Position numbers and translations under genes: made by a program. From Plotosus lineatus (Eukaryota; Chordata; Actinopteri; Siluriformes; Plotosidae): a stretch of DNA of 64,000 bases. Where the stretch lies: positions 27,688,501-27,752,500 of the forward strand of contig CM045733.1 of assembly GCA_024760905.1 (NCBI GenBank). The letters are read 5' to 3'. The notes beneath the pieces are model-generated. The model was given only the letters and a program-made list of their open reading frames with translations, was not told the DNA's origin and did not search any database. Each line of letters starts with the position of its first letter. Position 1 is the stretch's first letter. Shown one piece after another: positions 24,385 to 37,007 of the stretch.

Positions 24385-24940
24385 CAAGCTCTGTAAACAA
24401 ATAAAAACAACTCTTCAAAGCTGTTGTTGGGCATATTCAGACATAATTGTCTAATGCCTGCAACACAACTTAATATTTTAATTTTAAATGTTGGCTTATA
24501 ATAAAAGCCATTTCTCCCAAAAGCTCTTAAGAATGAAGTCAGCAGGTCTCAGACCCCCATGTCAGATGCAGATTTGCCAAAGAGATCAAAATGATGGGGA
24601 AGCTTTTACTATACACAATCTGGCTAGACAAAGGGATCAACAAATCCAGGAGATTACACTTCCATCTGACAAATGCCTTCCTGTATGGGCATACACTACT
24701 GAGTATTGCCATAAGACAATATTACTGTGCGAACAAATAAATAAACAAGTACAGCATGACAGTATTTAAATGGTATACCTGCCATACAAACATCATGTTA
24801 AACAGAAGGTAGTTAAATTATGATTTGAAAGGATGACAGTGCATAATTCATTATTAATATTATTATTGTCTGTATACTAAAAGCACTCAACTGATTTCCA
24901 GCTCCACAAATAAATTCACAATGTTTTGATCACTCAATTA
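24385..24940. other. No gene recognised
   Basis: AT-rich sequence. The open frame 24488-24769 (93 residues) has no motif I recognise. Confidence 0.45.
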
Positions 24941-25694
24941 TACAGTGCTGTGCAAATGTTTCTGCCCCCTTACTGATTTTTTAAAAAACTTTTTTGCACC
25001 TTTGTCACACTTAAATTTTTCAGATCATCAAACAAATTTAAGCATTACACACAGAAACCCAAGTATTCAAAAAATGCAGTTTCCCTGTTGTGATTTTATA
25101 TGTTAAGAGAAAAATCCTATCCAAACCTACATGAACCTCTGTGAAAAAGTAATTGCCCCCTTGTTAAAAGGTGAGGTAATTCTGATTAATCCTATTATTG
25201 GGGAAAACTGAGTTCAATTTCATGGCCACACCCTGGCCTGATTGCTGCCAGACATTTCCAATCAGGAGATCCATAACATACAACGTGTCTGACATGGTGA
25301 GGTTGGCCATACTGAACACACATCATGCCGCGATCCAGTGAGCTTCAAGGGCAAACAAGAAAGAGAAATATAGAGATGTCTCAGTCTGGGAAAGGATACA
25401 AAGTCTTGGTAAATCTTCGGGACTCCAGCAGACCACTGTCAGAGCCATTATCCAGAAATGGAGAAGGCATGGCACAGTGGTGACCCTTCCCAGGAGTGGC
25501 CAACCTACCAAAATTACTCCAAGAGCACAGCGCAGACTAACTGGAGAAGTCACAAAGGATCCAAAAACTACTTCTAAACAACTACAAGTCTCACTTGCCT
25601 CAGTTAATGTCAGTGTTCATGATTCCACCATAAGAAAGACACGAGGCAAAAATGGCATCCATGGAAGAATTCCGAGGCAAACGCCACTGTTGAC

Positions 25695-25779
<85 letters not shown>

Positions 25780-26552
25780 AGGCACCACTCACTTTTGCCA
25801 AGAATCGTCTTGATCATCCCCAAAGTGTTTGGGAAAATGTCCTCTGGACTGATGAAACTAAAGTTGAACTTTTTGAGAGAAATGCACCCCGTTACATCTG
25901 GTGCAAAAGGAGCACTGCATTAATATTGTGCCAACAGTGAAACATGGTGGTTAAAGTGTGATGATCTGAGCCTGCTTTGCTTCTTCAGGACCTGGGTGAC
26001 ATGTCATGATTGATGGAACCATGAATTCTGCTCTCTACCAAGAAATTCTGGTGAAAAATGTTTGTCCATCAGTTCGAGACCTCAAGCTAAAGCGCACCTG
26101 GGTTCTGCGGCACACCAGCAAGTCCACTTCTGAATGGCTAAAAAAATAGCAAAATGAGGGTTTTGGAGTGGCCAAGTCAAAATCCCAACCTGAACCCTAT
26201 TGAGATGCTGTGGTATGACCTTTAAAAAGGCTGTACATGCCCAAAAACCAGCCGATCTGGTTGATCTTAAACAATTCTTCAGAGAAGAATGGGCCAAAAT
26301 CCCATCACAGTGACGTGAAAGACTCATCACCTCTCATTGCAAACACTTGACTGCAGTTATTACTGCAAAAGGTGGTTCAACCAGTTATTAGGTTTAGGGG
26401 GCAATTACTTATTCACAAGGACCCTTGTAGGTTCAGATCCCCCCCCCAATAAATGCAATTGGAACGGAAAACTGCATTTTGTGTTTTACCTTTGAATAAT
26501 ATTTAGGTTTGTTTGATCTGAAACAGATGACAGTGGAAAACACAGCACTGTA
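24941..26552 (+). mobile_element. Tc1/mariner transposon with matching termini, transposase broken
   Basis: The left terminus TACAGTGCTGTG (24941-24952) is the exact reverse complement of the right terminus CACAGCACTGTA (26541-26552). Subterminal blocks also match in reverse (AATTGCCCCCTTGTTAAAAG near 25151; GGGGGCAATTACTTATTCAC near 26397). The transposase starts near 25325 (MPRSSELQGQTRKRN) with the usual HTH region. The DDE core follows: VWENVLWTDETKVELF near 25830. The C-terminus has NPIEML near 26195 in a shifted frame. Many stops and frameshifts occur, and an A/TA microsatellite (25697-25777) has grown inside the coding region. Confidence 0.9.
25697..25777. repeat. (A)n(TA)n microsatellite inside the Tc1 element
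   Basis: An A16 run followed by about 33 TA units. Confidence 0.97.
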
Positions 26553-26562
26553 TGTTTGTGTG

Positions 26563-26661
<99 letters not shown>

Positions 26662-26688
26662 TATATATATATACACATACACACATAC

Positions 26689-26771
<83 letters not shown>
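26563..26771. repeat. Complex (TA)n/(CA)n microsatellite cluster
   Basis: Alternating blocks: TA (26566-26646), CA (26647-26661), TA, CACATA mix, TA (26694-26721), CA (26723-26755), TA (26756-26771). Long reading frames here are repeat artefacts. Confidence 0.96.
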
Positions 26772-27100
26772 GAGATTTCCTTTCGGCTTTTTTTTTCGCC
26801 ACATCGAATGATTCGCATGTTTGATTTGGCATAGGTTTTTACGTCGGATGCCCTTGCTGACACAACCTTTTTAGCAAGGGACAGAAACACACTGCCAGCT
26901 TTGCAGCCTATTCTTTTTACAAAAGTCAGCAATGGTTCTTTTACATGAAACCTCTCGCTATAGTCAGTGAGGAACATGGCCGGCCTTTCGCTGCACTTGG
27001 GGGGGGGGCAGTGACAACCTTGTGGAGAGTGGGACTCGAACACCCAACCTTAGGATCAGCGATCCAGCGCGCTATACCTCTAGACCACCACTGCCCCTCA
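26772..27100 (-). mobile_element. SINE family 1 with RTE-like composite tail
   Basis: In reverse, the tail end CCTTTCGGC...TCGCCACATCGAATGATTCG (26778-26815) matches the RTE 3' terminus. Next, TTTTACGTCGGATGCCCTTG (26838-26857) matches the RTE 5' leader. Then come the common body and head, with B box GGGACTCGAACAC and A box ACCTCTAGACCACCACTGCC. Confidence 0.88.
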
Positions 27101-27740
27101 TGTAATATAATATGTGTGCGTGTGTATGCGTGTGTGTGTATGTAAATTTAGACAAACCTGTGCAGAAAGTATCAAATCCAAACAATGTGTCCTTTCAGAT
27201 ATGTATAGTATAATACTAAAGTTTGCACTAAGATTTGTTGAGATGTAAAATAGAAAGAATGATTAAATGCTTTGGTGTGGATAACTGAAAGGGTTCGCTG
27301 TAACAAATGAATTAAATCAAGTTGTGAAAATCAGCTGTCATGCCATTCTGGTTTGAATCACTTTACTTGTGCAAAGGCCAACACTAATTGACTGTGGTTC
27401 TTGGATGACATAAGTAACATTTTGCACTACTGGCCAAGCAGCAAGTCATTTGCGAAAAGGCCACAGCTGAACAGCATACACCATGCATTGCTTATACCAA
27501 TAAAGACAAGGAAAAAGGGCAAGAAAGTGAACAGCTGCCTTAACGAATCATGTAACTCGTCCAAAATTATATGCTTCTAGCCTTTATATCGTACCTGTAC
27601 AAACTCAAACATGCATGCATTTTGTTGAAAAAGTGTCCAGTAGTGAGCATCCTGTCCTTTCATATTCTGTCTTTGTGTTCCTATGACAACAGCACAGTAA
27701 GGCTGCAAGGTCACTTTAGATTGGCGACACACCATAATTC

Positions 27741-27794
<54 letters not shown>

Positions 27795-28048
27795 AGTCAG
27801 TCAATAAAAGAAAAACAAGTGGAAATCGAAGGGAATTTTAGATGGGTGTGCTTCGGGAGAGGTTCCATCCTTGTGTCCCGGTCTAAGTTAGTTTGATAGT
27901 ATGACCTTGAAGAGGTGAACATAAACTTGTTGTTTTAGCGCTGTAGCTGAAATAAAATAGATTTTATCATTTCCACCTCATTCGAAGCCACTATGAATAT
28001 TTTTGTATCAGTACTGTGGGAAAACATGAAAAAAATACAATTTTTATT
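27101..28048. other. No gene; one (GA)n microsatellite
   Basis: A GA microsatellite of about 25 units lies at 27744-27792. The rest is AT-rich with no recognisable content. Confidence 0.5.
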
Positions 28049-28386
28049 CGGGTGGCATGGTGGCGTAGTGGTTAGCATGTCCGCCACACAGTAACAAGGT
28101 CTTTGCTTCGATTCCCAGCTTCGGTGTTTCTGTGTGGAGTTTGCATGTTCTCCTCGTGCTTGCGTGCGTTTTCTCCAGGTACTCTGGTTTCCTCCCACAA
28201 TCCAAAAACATGCACAGTAAGTTCATTGACTGTTCCAAATCTCCCCTCGGTGTGAGTATGAATGATTGTGAGAGAGTTGACCTCGTGATGGCCTGGTGAG
28301 CTGTCCAGGGTGTATCCCGCCATCACCTGGAGTCGACTCCCTGTATCTCCAATTAGGATAAAGCAGTTCAGAAAATGAATGAATGT
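28049..28386 (+). mobile_element. SINE family 2 (V-SINE-like), nearly complete
   Basis: The head GGGTGGCATGGTGGCGTAGT (A-box region) is followed by a B-box-like CTTCGATTCCC. The conserved core is GTTTGCATGTTCTCCTCGTG ... GGTTTCCTCCCACAATCCAA. The L2-like tail ends CAGTTCAGAAAATGAATGAA. It directly abuts RTE fragment R4. Confidence 0.9.
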
Positions 28387-28794
28387 CCCCAAACATCTTA
28401 CATGTGTTGTTCCTCTGATGTACTCATCCCTGATCATATCCATCCTCGTTACTCCCAAAGAGAACCTCAACATTTTCATCTCTACCTCCAGCTCTGCAGC
28501 ATCCTGCCTTTTCCCCAGGGCCACCGTTTCTAAACTATACAACATCGCTGGCCTCATCACCGTCTTGTACACTTTTCCTTTCATTCTTACCAATACCTTC
28601 CTATCACACATCACACCTAACACTTTCCTCCAACCATTCCAACCTGCCTGCACACGCTTCTTCACCTCTTTTCCACACTCTCCATTGCTCTGGATTGTTG
28701 AGCCTAAGTACCTCCACCTTCCTTATCTCTGCTCCTCAATGTTCCTCTTGGGTCCTTCTTTCCTCTTGGGTCCTTCTCTTTCACACACAAATAA
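28387..28794 (-). mobile_element. RTE fragment R4, truncated at both ends
   Basis: In reverse it encodes KKRVQAGWNGWRKVLGVMCD and KVYKTVMRPAMLYSLETVAL, ending at SLGVTRMDMIRDEYIRGTTH. Both the family 3' terminus and the RT core are missing. The junction with the SINE tail at 28386 is sharp. A short duplicated TCCTCTTGGGTCCTTCT lies at 28741-28775. Confidence 0.85.
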
Positions 28795-28949
28795 GTAAGT
28801 GAACAGATCAGATGTCATTTTAAAACTGTTTAAAAACATGGGCTTTACGTTAATAATGAATGGAGAAAAATATTTTGGGAATGGCAAGCTGTGCTTTATC
28901 TGTTAGCTTGTCCATGTTAGTCTGGTTACGTGGTCCAACATGGCAATGA

Positions 28950-29335
28950 CTTTGCCCAGAGTTGGCTGATATAGGCTCCAGCCTCCCCGCCGCCCGAGGA
29001 GATAAAGGGAAGGTTTAGTGATTAACAGCAGGAAGGTCCTGGGCTAAGTGTTGATATTTTCTGTGTGAAGATTGCATGTTCTCACTGTGTATACATGGGA
29101 TTTCCCCAGGTACTCTAGCTTCCCCACACAGTCCGAAGACATGCACATTGGGCTCAGTGACTTTTCCAAATTGCTCTTGGTGTGAGTGCAAACGGCTGTG
29201 TGCAATTTGCCAATGCAATGGATTGGCAAGCAGTTTAGGGTGTACGCTGCCTTCAATGAGAGTCAGTAGAGATAGGCTCCAGCCTCTCCGTGACCCCCTG
29301 GGATTAATTGGTTGAGGAAATTAATGAAAGTTTAA
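28950..29335 (+). mobile_element. SINE family 2 copies (tail fragment plus degraded full copy)
   Basis: 28950-29005 is an L2-like tail fragment (CAGAGTTGGCTGATATAGGC TCCAGCC). 29006-29335 is a degraded full copy with AGCAGGAAGGTCCTGGGCTA, GATTGCATGTTCTCACTGTG, CCACACAGTCCGAAGACATG and a tail ending GGGATTAATTGGTTGAGGAA. Confidence 0.7.
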
Positions 29336-31409
29336 AAAGCACACATGTGAAGTGATATTCAAACATTTACAAACTGTTCATTATATACTGTGCTCTACAT
29401 AACTTAAGAACTTGCCATGGTCGATTGGCTTTTAGTTATCAATGGTGTTCATTTTATTGATGTCATAAAGTAACTTTTGTTACTTTTGTCATACCTAGCT
29501 AGAAACCAGCTGTATATCACATACATCAATCTATAATTTGGAACGCGACCACCTTGAGCAATAAGGAAGCTGATATATAACAGAGGTCAAGTGAGGGACT
29601 TTGCGCCTCAATCGTCTAACCCACAGAACCTAAGAAATGAGATAAGGTCATATTTTGACAGATAAGGATAAGGTCTATGTATATCAGAAAGAGCTTTTCA
29701 TTTTCTTTATGAGCTAAAATCACTGAGCATTATCCATGTTTTTTTTTTTTTTTTTTTTAATTTGACTGCCCAGTGCGGGGAGTCTTATTTAAAAATACAA
29801 AAGCAATTAGGAATAAAGAAACCAGATGCTGCAAAACATGAAGTTATTATGAAACGATATAAAAACATTAAAATCACATTAGCAAGTGTTTATAAGATAC
29901 AAATTGCATATTGCTAAGTAAATAAATAAAAAATTCAAAACAAATGACTAAGGGACTTTGCATGAGAGGTACTCTGATACTTTCTAATAATAGAAAAAGG
30001 AAATTATAATCCTTAGCAGAGTGTCACAGACAATCAGCTCAGACTAGTATTAGGTTACTTATCAGATCACAAATGAAGCATATTAATTTAAAAGAATAAT
30101 ACAGAGACGTTCTTTTATTATAGTAATGAGGTCTCGTTTAGGTTCCTACCTCTACCTTTGGAGATATTACCCATTACAAATTTCCAGACCTTAATCCTCA
30201 AACACAACTATTTAACTGTTTATGAGTATTTTTCTTTTTTTTTTTTTGACAGAATGAACATAACACAAAAATACAAACACGTAGTCACTACTCTACACAT
30301 CTACCAGCATGCATGATGTAGGACAATAATAACCATCTCCCCCAAAACTGGCCGTGATCAACACTGAAACATGTACAAAGTGATTACTGAGGGAATTTCA
30401 TGTCGTCACGGTGTATGTCAAAGAAATTAATAAGCAGTGATGACTGATGTTTCGAATGTGACACTGCGTAATGAGAACTAGTGAAGCAACATTCAATCCC
30501 AGCTCTACCAAGACTTCTGTGTACAGTGGTGACAAAGATAAAAATGTCAGGTTTGGGAAAGCAGTGAGCAAATGAGAGTGTGAAACAGATGAACAGTAGT
30601 TTGAGTGACAAACAATCAAACCAGGAACAAAAAAACAATAGCAATTTTTTTTTGCTAATGAACAAGAAGATTATTTTTAATGAGCAAAACACAGACTGCC
30701 TTATGCTTTTTGTTTGAAGTGGTTTGTTATTTTGTTTTGTTTTTTTGGCAGGGGGTTTACCCGTAAAATTCCTTTCATATCACCATTAATACCACTGTTA
30801 TTCTAGAAAATAAAGCATGCTATTAATCTGAACATTGATGTTATTTTTTGTCTCCTTTTTTTATTTTAGATGCCTGACAGCCTGTATTGGTTCCTTGTAA
30901 TAAAATACTGCCTGTGTTAATTTTTCTTGTGAATCATAGCTGCATGGGGTGTAATTGAAATAAAAAAGCAACTTAAAAAGAAATAGATCAACCCATGTCA
31001 TTAACCAGAAAAGTACAAGGGTACATAATCTGTTAATGTGTAACTTAAAATGGAAATGTGCATATAGTGTACCTTTAAATTATTAATCTATAAAGTAATA
31101 ATGTCCAGTGATCATCCTATTTTCCTCACAATTGTTCTTCATTCTCCCACCAGCAATCTCTGGGTGGGTGACTTCACACGAGACATGTGAACCAGCCAAG
31201 TGCATCTACTCTTCATGCAGTATTGGGTAAAATAATACACTTGAGGGAAAAAGCGCTATCAACCGTCTTCCAAATTTGATACATGACTTTGTGGGTATTG
31301 TCATAGTGGCCATAGCAGTTCCCTATTAGTAAAGCATTTTTGTGATTGTTATTTTACTGAATTTCTCAGTAACGAATAAACTTTTATATGAACCTGCTTG
31401 TTTCAGTAG
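29336..31409. other. About 2 kb without recognisable genes or repeats
   Basis: AT-rich, single-copy-looking sequence with T runs at 29738-29758 and 30236-30247. Open frames are short and low-complexity. It could be intronic or intergenic. Confidence 0.5.
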
Positions 31410-31546
31410 CTACCCTGCGATGGCCTGGCAAGCTGTCCAGGGTGTACCCAGCCCTCACCCAGAGTCGGCTGAGATGGGCCTCAGTCTCCCCGCAACCCTA
31501 ATTAGGATTAAGCGGTTCAAAAAATGTGTGAATGAACGAATGCTTC
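31410..31546 (+). mobile_element. SINE L2-like tail fragment
   Basis: CCTGCGATGGCCTGGCAAGC ... CCTAATTAGGATTAAGCGGT ... TGAATGAACGAATG matches the tail of SINE families 1 and 2. Confidence 0.8.
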
Positions 31547-32926
31547 AGTAGGTGACTGTATCAAGGATTTCAATATATAAAAAGGGGTAAAGGTTAGGAC
31601 GTTGTAACTGCTCAGAAATCACTATAGATTACACAAGTCCATGGGTGCATTCTATGGTACTCAGCAGTACAACAAGCATAATAACTGTGCCATTATTTGG
31701 AACTTTCACCACTTGTATAATGCTTGCCTTCAAATGTCAAAGTCACTATCATGCAGAAAGCTTTTAATTTTGACCGCAACTGCCTATTATGTTAGGAATC
31801 ACATTAGTACTTGCAATATTATGCTTATACAGCCACAACCCAATTTGAACAGCAATGAATAATTTCTACTGAAGGTCCACAACACCAAGTCAATTGCATT
31901 GGAATTTTGGTTATTACTCCCCCACCCCCACCCCAACGGGCTTCTTTCCACAAGTAATTCAATAAAGGCAAGCAACTGCAGAATTTGTACCATGATTTAG
32001 AAGTTGCATCTACATTGACCATTGTGTTCAAACCATTGCTTTTTGTGACCTGCACCTCAGAGGAATTGCAAGTCCATCAAAAAAAGCTTTGGCTTTGCTC
32101 AATGCTAGAATGCACTTTACTGTACACTTTTTTTTATCATAGATTCATTCTTTCGACAATCAGCAGGGTCTGTAATCAACTAGGATCCATAATAAACATC
32201 CAAAGTGCTTTGCTTAATTACAATGTGTTTTGTCTTTTAGTACAAATTATTAAAACTATATCTGAAGATGAGGTGAAAATGAAGCACTATAATTGTAAAA
32301 TCTAGTATAAATCAGTAAAAGTCATTGTAGTTTTTTGAAGGGGGTGGGTGTTGAGCTGTGAAAAAAGAAATAACATGCAACAAATATTAAACTATAGTCC
32401 CGTTTTATCTATAAATTATGCACAGTTCTATAATTGTTATACACAGTAATAATTTAATTATTACTCATACTAAACACCAATAATTAAACAATGTATTACA
32501 TCATTCTATAAATAGAATGTAAACTATAGAAAAATAATATAGCTTCGATGATAATCAATGTATAAAGCTCCAAAGAAAATCTATTGGACTGTTGTGTCAT
32601 TTGTTGTGTCATGGGTTTTAAGACAGGAAACTACATCAACGATGAGATTTAATAGCAGTTTGGTTTTTATACTGCAAAATAAAAAAAGAAAAAAAATCTA
32701 CTTTTCATTTAATTGCTTTCAGAGAGCTGACATTTTCTGAAAAACTTGTTTTAAATGACTGTCACAATGAACATAGGCAGCAGGCAGGCAGAGTGAATAA
32801 TCATGCTAACAGGCAATAAAAAAACCACTTCAAAACAGATAGAACTAGGGCAGTTGTGTTCCCTGGTATCACCATATACCAGAAAAACCAGAGTGCATTG
32901 GTGAGGAGGTGGGTACCAGCCCTTAC
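31547..32926. other. No gene recognised
   Basis: AT-rich sequence. Frames at 31641, 31799, 31985 and 32558 show no known domain. Confidence 0.5.
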
Positions 32927-33013
32927 CTGGGTATGCAGGCCTGAGAGTCAGCCTCAGGAGCATCTGGGGCGTCTGGTGCAGGGCAGCAGAACTGGTGCAA
33001 CACCGTCTGGTTC
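32927..33013 (-). CDS. Candidate 87-nt internal exon of an unidentified gene
   Basis: On the minus strand a strong acceptor (ATTACTCTTTCTTGCAG) precedes 87 nt, and a strong donor (CCCAG/GTAAGGG) follows. Between them one frame is fully open with one leading and two trailing bases, a symmetrical phase that keeps the reading frame when skipped. The peptide begins NQTVLHQFCC and ends SQACIP, with a repeated PDAP segment between and three cysteines. The exon is noticeably GC-richer than the flanks. I do not recognise the protein, and no neighbouring exon was found in the window. The splice signals are seen directly; that this is a real exon is inference, and a chance match remains possible. Confidence 0.35.
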
Positions 33014-33191
33014 CTGCAAGAAAGAGTAATAAATTGCAGGTAACAGAATCTACGGTATATAAAAAAAAAAAAATACCTATTGGGTAGGTGGGTATAGGCC
33101 TGTGAGTAAGATTCCTAATTGCTAATATTTTACTGTGGACAGGAGGTTCGAAATATGTGTGCAGACAGACACACAGCAGATGGGCAGTGTC

Positions 33192-33196
<5 letters not shown>

Positions 33197-33251
<55 letters not shown>
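33197..33251. repeat. (GA)n microsatellite
   Basis: About 27 GA units. Confidence 0.97.
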
Positions 33252-33254
<3 letters not shown>

Positions 33255-34506
33255 CCCCTCACCCTTTCAGTGAAATAGGGGATAGCTTCTCGCAACAATG
33301 AACAGCATGTCAAAACGCATTTGTTTTTCCTGTGAGATCAGGCTCATGCACACAATCCATGCTTTCTCTTTTCAATCTTTCTTCACACTTGACTTAGTAA
33401 TTCATCTACCGGTAATTCAAAATAATTCGAGTCACGGTAAATGAAATTTAACAGGGCAATGTTAAATGAGGTACAGTCAGATTGTATGGCTATAACAGGG
33501 AATCAACTATTTTTAGAAATTTCCCGTGTATACATTCTCAACTGCATCAATCTACTTCAAATACTCCAAGTACTGCAAGCATGGTGGCATAAGCCAAACA
33601 TATAAGAGAAACAAGAACAATAAAGAGGTCCCTGATCGTTACATGTGTACTGAGTAAAGAGATTCTATCTGGATATGGTATTTTAAGAAGTGAAAATGCA
33701 CATTGAATACATTTATACAGATTTAACACTTGGTCTGAGATTATCTTTAGCCGTATTTCAATCAGACGTACAAACACCTGTTAAACAGTCCTGGCAGTTT
33801 ACTGGATGTCCTTCCTCTGGCCACCTTTGGTAGGTACTTACCACTGCATATTATGAACAGCCCCAAGAACTGCTTTTTTGAGCATGAATAGACATGAACA
33901 GTCATTTAGCCATCACAATGAAGGCTACGTCCAAGTCACATAGATCCTTACACTTAAACACGTTTACTGCTTTCAACACACCAAGTTTGAGAACTGACTA
34001 TTCTCTTTCTTCCCAATATATTGCACTCCCTGGCTTGTGCCACAGCAACAAGATCATCAATCTTATTCACTTTACCTGTCAGTGATGATAATATTTTTAA
34101 TGGTGTGGCTGACCAGTGTGTGGTGCTGTGGAATTCAGAAAGCAATAATGACAAGCGGGAAGTATCAGAATGTCAAGGAATGGCACAATCAAAGTCATCA
34201 TTTAGCAAACCAGAGAGCATTTGACCTATCAAGTAGCCGATGCTATAATTTTATATAATTCAGTTAGAAGTCATGAAATCAGTTGCAAATAGGGTCAGAA
34301 AACCAAACACAGTTTCACTGACAACTGTCTTATCTACACCCACACATCTGTGGCTGATTCTCCAGTGACCCTACATAATACCAGTGTGGAAACAGCAATG
34401 CCTAATTAACCATTATTGTAAATGACTTTTCTAATTATGTATTCCTTAATGGCCATGACCCGAGACACGTTTTAATAGGCTGGGCACACAATCTCCAAAG
34501 GGAGTG

Positions 34507-34513
<7 letters not shown>
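33252..34513. other. No gene recognised
   Basis: AT-rich sequence. Open frames at 33894-34258 overlap in several frames and have no motifs. Confidence 0.45.

Positions 34514-34590
<77 letters not shown>
34514..34590. repeat. (TG)n microsatellite
   Basis: About 37 TG units, followed by a short imperfect extension. Confidence 0.97.
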
Positions 34591-34594
<4 letters not shown>

Positions 34595-34828
34595 TAAGTA
34601 AATATCACCGAGTCATTGATCAATGAACCAAAAAACCTCTCTTCACGCAACTGATTAACCCAGCATTAATCCTAAATTACCTGACTGCACAACAGCAACA
34701 CATTCACATTTATATTATCATTTTCAGCCATTCATCCATTGTTTTATTCATTCATTCTCCCATTATTGGCTTAATTAGTTTAATTTATTTTGTTCATTCA
34801 TTTGCCATACCATTTAATTTTGCTAGGG

Positions 34829-35727
34829 CAGGGATTGGGAACCTTTCTGAATAAGAGAGCCAAAAAACCCCACATATTTTAAAATCTAATCCTCTGAAAG
34901 CCATACATATATATTTTTTAATACTGAATACAACTAAATGGAAAAAGAAGACCAACAAGTTTAAAGTATAATAAGACTCTGAATTTATTTTAAACAACAT
35001 TTTTAAAACGAAGTTATTTATTAATAAGAAAAGTACTTCTTACTATTAATGCGACGTCTGGTGCTGCATGGTTTTGCTGATGGCTTTGTAGTCTGGTTGA
35101 TACGTGGTGAGGTTCAGCTTCATGCAGGCCTTTACGTTTACGTCTGTTACACGTGACCGCAGGTTGGTCTTGATGTTTTTCAGGAGAAGGATTGCTCGCA
35201 TGCATGTACAACCAAACATGGTCAATATGGCAGGACTCACAAGCTGAATTATTTGGTATGTGACAGGAAGTGCATCCCAAGTTTTGGCAATCAGCTGGTC
35301 TGTGGGTTGAAGTTTTTCATGTCTGTCCATTTGTGTTTTGCTTGCCAGCTGTGCTTGGCTTCATGCAAATGAGTTTATTAAATGAGGGAGATTTACCTCT
35401 TAACCCAAAAACAACTTGCGCATGCTGTTGCATATAATCCAATAAAATTAGAGTTTCAAGGTATCGGCCACGCCCACACACACTGGAGTACAGAAAAGAT
35501 TGGCTCTCCGCTGCGCGCCATAGCGAAAAGTGGCATTGAAAATAGATGTATAGATTAAAATGTTTTATTTATGTTTTTGTTTTATTTGATGGGTTTTTCT
35601 TTTGGATTTTTATTTAAATGACACCAAAATTATGTATTAATTATTCTGTTAAGAAAGGCCACCTGATTTATCTGCAGTCATCAAAAGAGCCACATCTGAC
35701 TCATGAGTCATAGGTTCCGGGCGCCTG
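34829..35727 (-). mobile_element. hAT transposon remnant with transposase C-terminus
   Basis: It is bounded by CAGGGATTGGGAACCT (34829-34844) and AGGTTCCGGGCGCCTG (35712-35727), which pair imperfectly as inverted termini. A perfect 8-bp target-site duplication, TGCTAGGG, lies at 34821-34828 and 35728-35735. On the minus strand, 35046-35330 encodes a hAT C-terminal dimerisation region: LTMFGCTCMRAILLLKNIKT, then NLRSRVTDVNVKACMKLNLT and TTYQPDYKAI, ending at a natural-looking stop. The rest of the transposase is gone, so this is an internally deleted derivative of an autonomous hAT. Confidence 0.88.
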
Positions 35728-35735
35728 TGCTAGGG

Positions 35736-36018
35736 TCAAGTGGAAGTTGTATCTAATCTTGGCCGACTCTTGGCAAAAATGGGATATGCCCTGAATAGCT
35801 TGTCAGTCCATCACAAGGCCAACACAAACATTCACACTCACATTCAGACCCAGAGAATTTGTAAAGTTAGCATAATGTGTCTGGACTGTGGTAGAAAACT
35901 GGAGAAGTTGAAGGAAACTTACACAAACACAGGGAGAACATGCAAAGAAACAGCCTCGCCAAGCTCAGAATTCAAAGAGGATGTGCTAACTATTACTCCA
36001 TTCTGCCACTTGCATTTT
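35736..36018 (-). mobile_element. SINE family 2, old copy
   Basis: In reverse: tail (TCTTGGCCGACTCTTGGCAA), core (GTGTCTGGACTGTGGTAGAA; ACACAGGGAGAACATGCAAA) and a weak B box near 35967. It directly follows the target-site duplication of the hAT element. Confidence 0.6.
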
Positions 36019-37005
36019 TAACAAGCAGTGATCATTTATGGCTATGGTTCTCGAGAATTATCAAAAAGGGATTTGTAATAGCAAGATTAAATGTTATGTA
36101 ATTCTAGGTGATATTTGCCAGGAACCCTGATGAACAAAAAATGCACACTTATACAAATTCAAAAAGATAGCTTTGAGGATTATATGTAAACAACATGGAA
36201 TGAATGCACACTATTTAGCATTCTGGGCATAAGGAATGACAAATTATCAGTGATAAAAATGACAGTTTTAAATAGAGAGTAGTTCTGTTTGTGCTCTTGG
36301 CCAGCAATTCATTTCCGAGCATCAGTAGCACCAACAATAATACTAAGACTTCATTTAATAGCAGATGACATACATTTATTCAAAGGAGACAAAGTATAAC
36401 ACTTTTCCAACGGATGACACAGTTCCCTGATGTCTTAATGAAATATCTGCAGCATGCATTAATTAAAACACACATGGGTAAAGCAAAATAGCATACTTTG
36501 GTGTGACTGCATAGTTGAATATGTACTACAGCTCATGAGACATGGCACCAGCCTCAACCAAAAAAAAAAAAAAAAAAAAAAAAGAAAATTCCCCCAAAAA
36601 TATATAAATGAAAATGATAGAAAGACAGTAGACCTTTTCATCAGTGGTTCTCGTTAAATAGGTTTTTTTTCTGATCTATGAAGCCCAAAATAAACTGACT
36701 GGGTTGTCTTATTTCAGTTTGTTGTTTGGTAGGCACTCTAAATATCCAAAAGTCTCATTTAAATTGGCATCAACCTTACAAAACATAAAAAATAAAATAG
36801 TAAAAAGTTCAATAACAGTGCAGCAAATATTTGTGATAAAGTTTATATATTCTACTACTATAACTTTTATAACTTATTTACTTTTTTTAAAACTCTGCAA
36901 TAGATTGACGCATGATGAATGTTTACTCAGCTTGGATTAGATTCTGTCTCATAGCAGCTTTCGAGAAAAACAACTATATAACAACTAATTCTAAAAAAAA
37001 AAAAA
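36019..37005. other. No gene; poly-A tract
   Basis: An A23 run is at 36560-36582. The sequence is otherwise AT-rich and unassigned. Confidence 0.5.
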
Positions 37006-37007
37006 AG

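Noticed and set aside
26563..26771. CRISPR-like or regulatory alternating repeat
   Set aside because: No spacers of constant length; simple CA/TA tracts in a vertebrate genome.
31154..31229. Possible plus-strand exon after a good acceptor (CATTCTCCCACCAG), open for about 24 codons with three cysteines
   Set aside because: The donor (TTGG/GTAAAAT) is weak, it is on the opposite strand to the better candidate, and no similarity was recognised; chance is likely.
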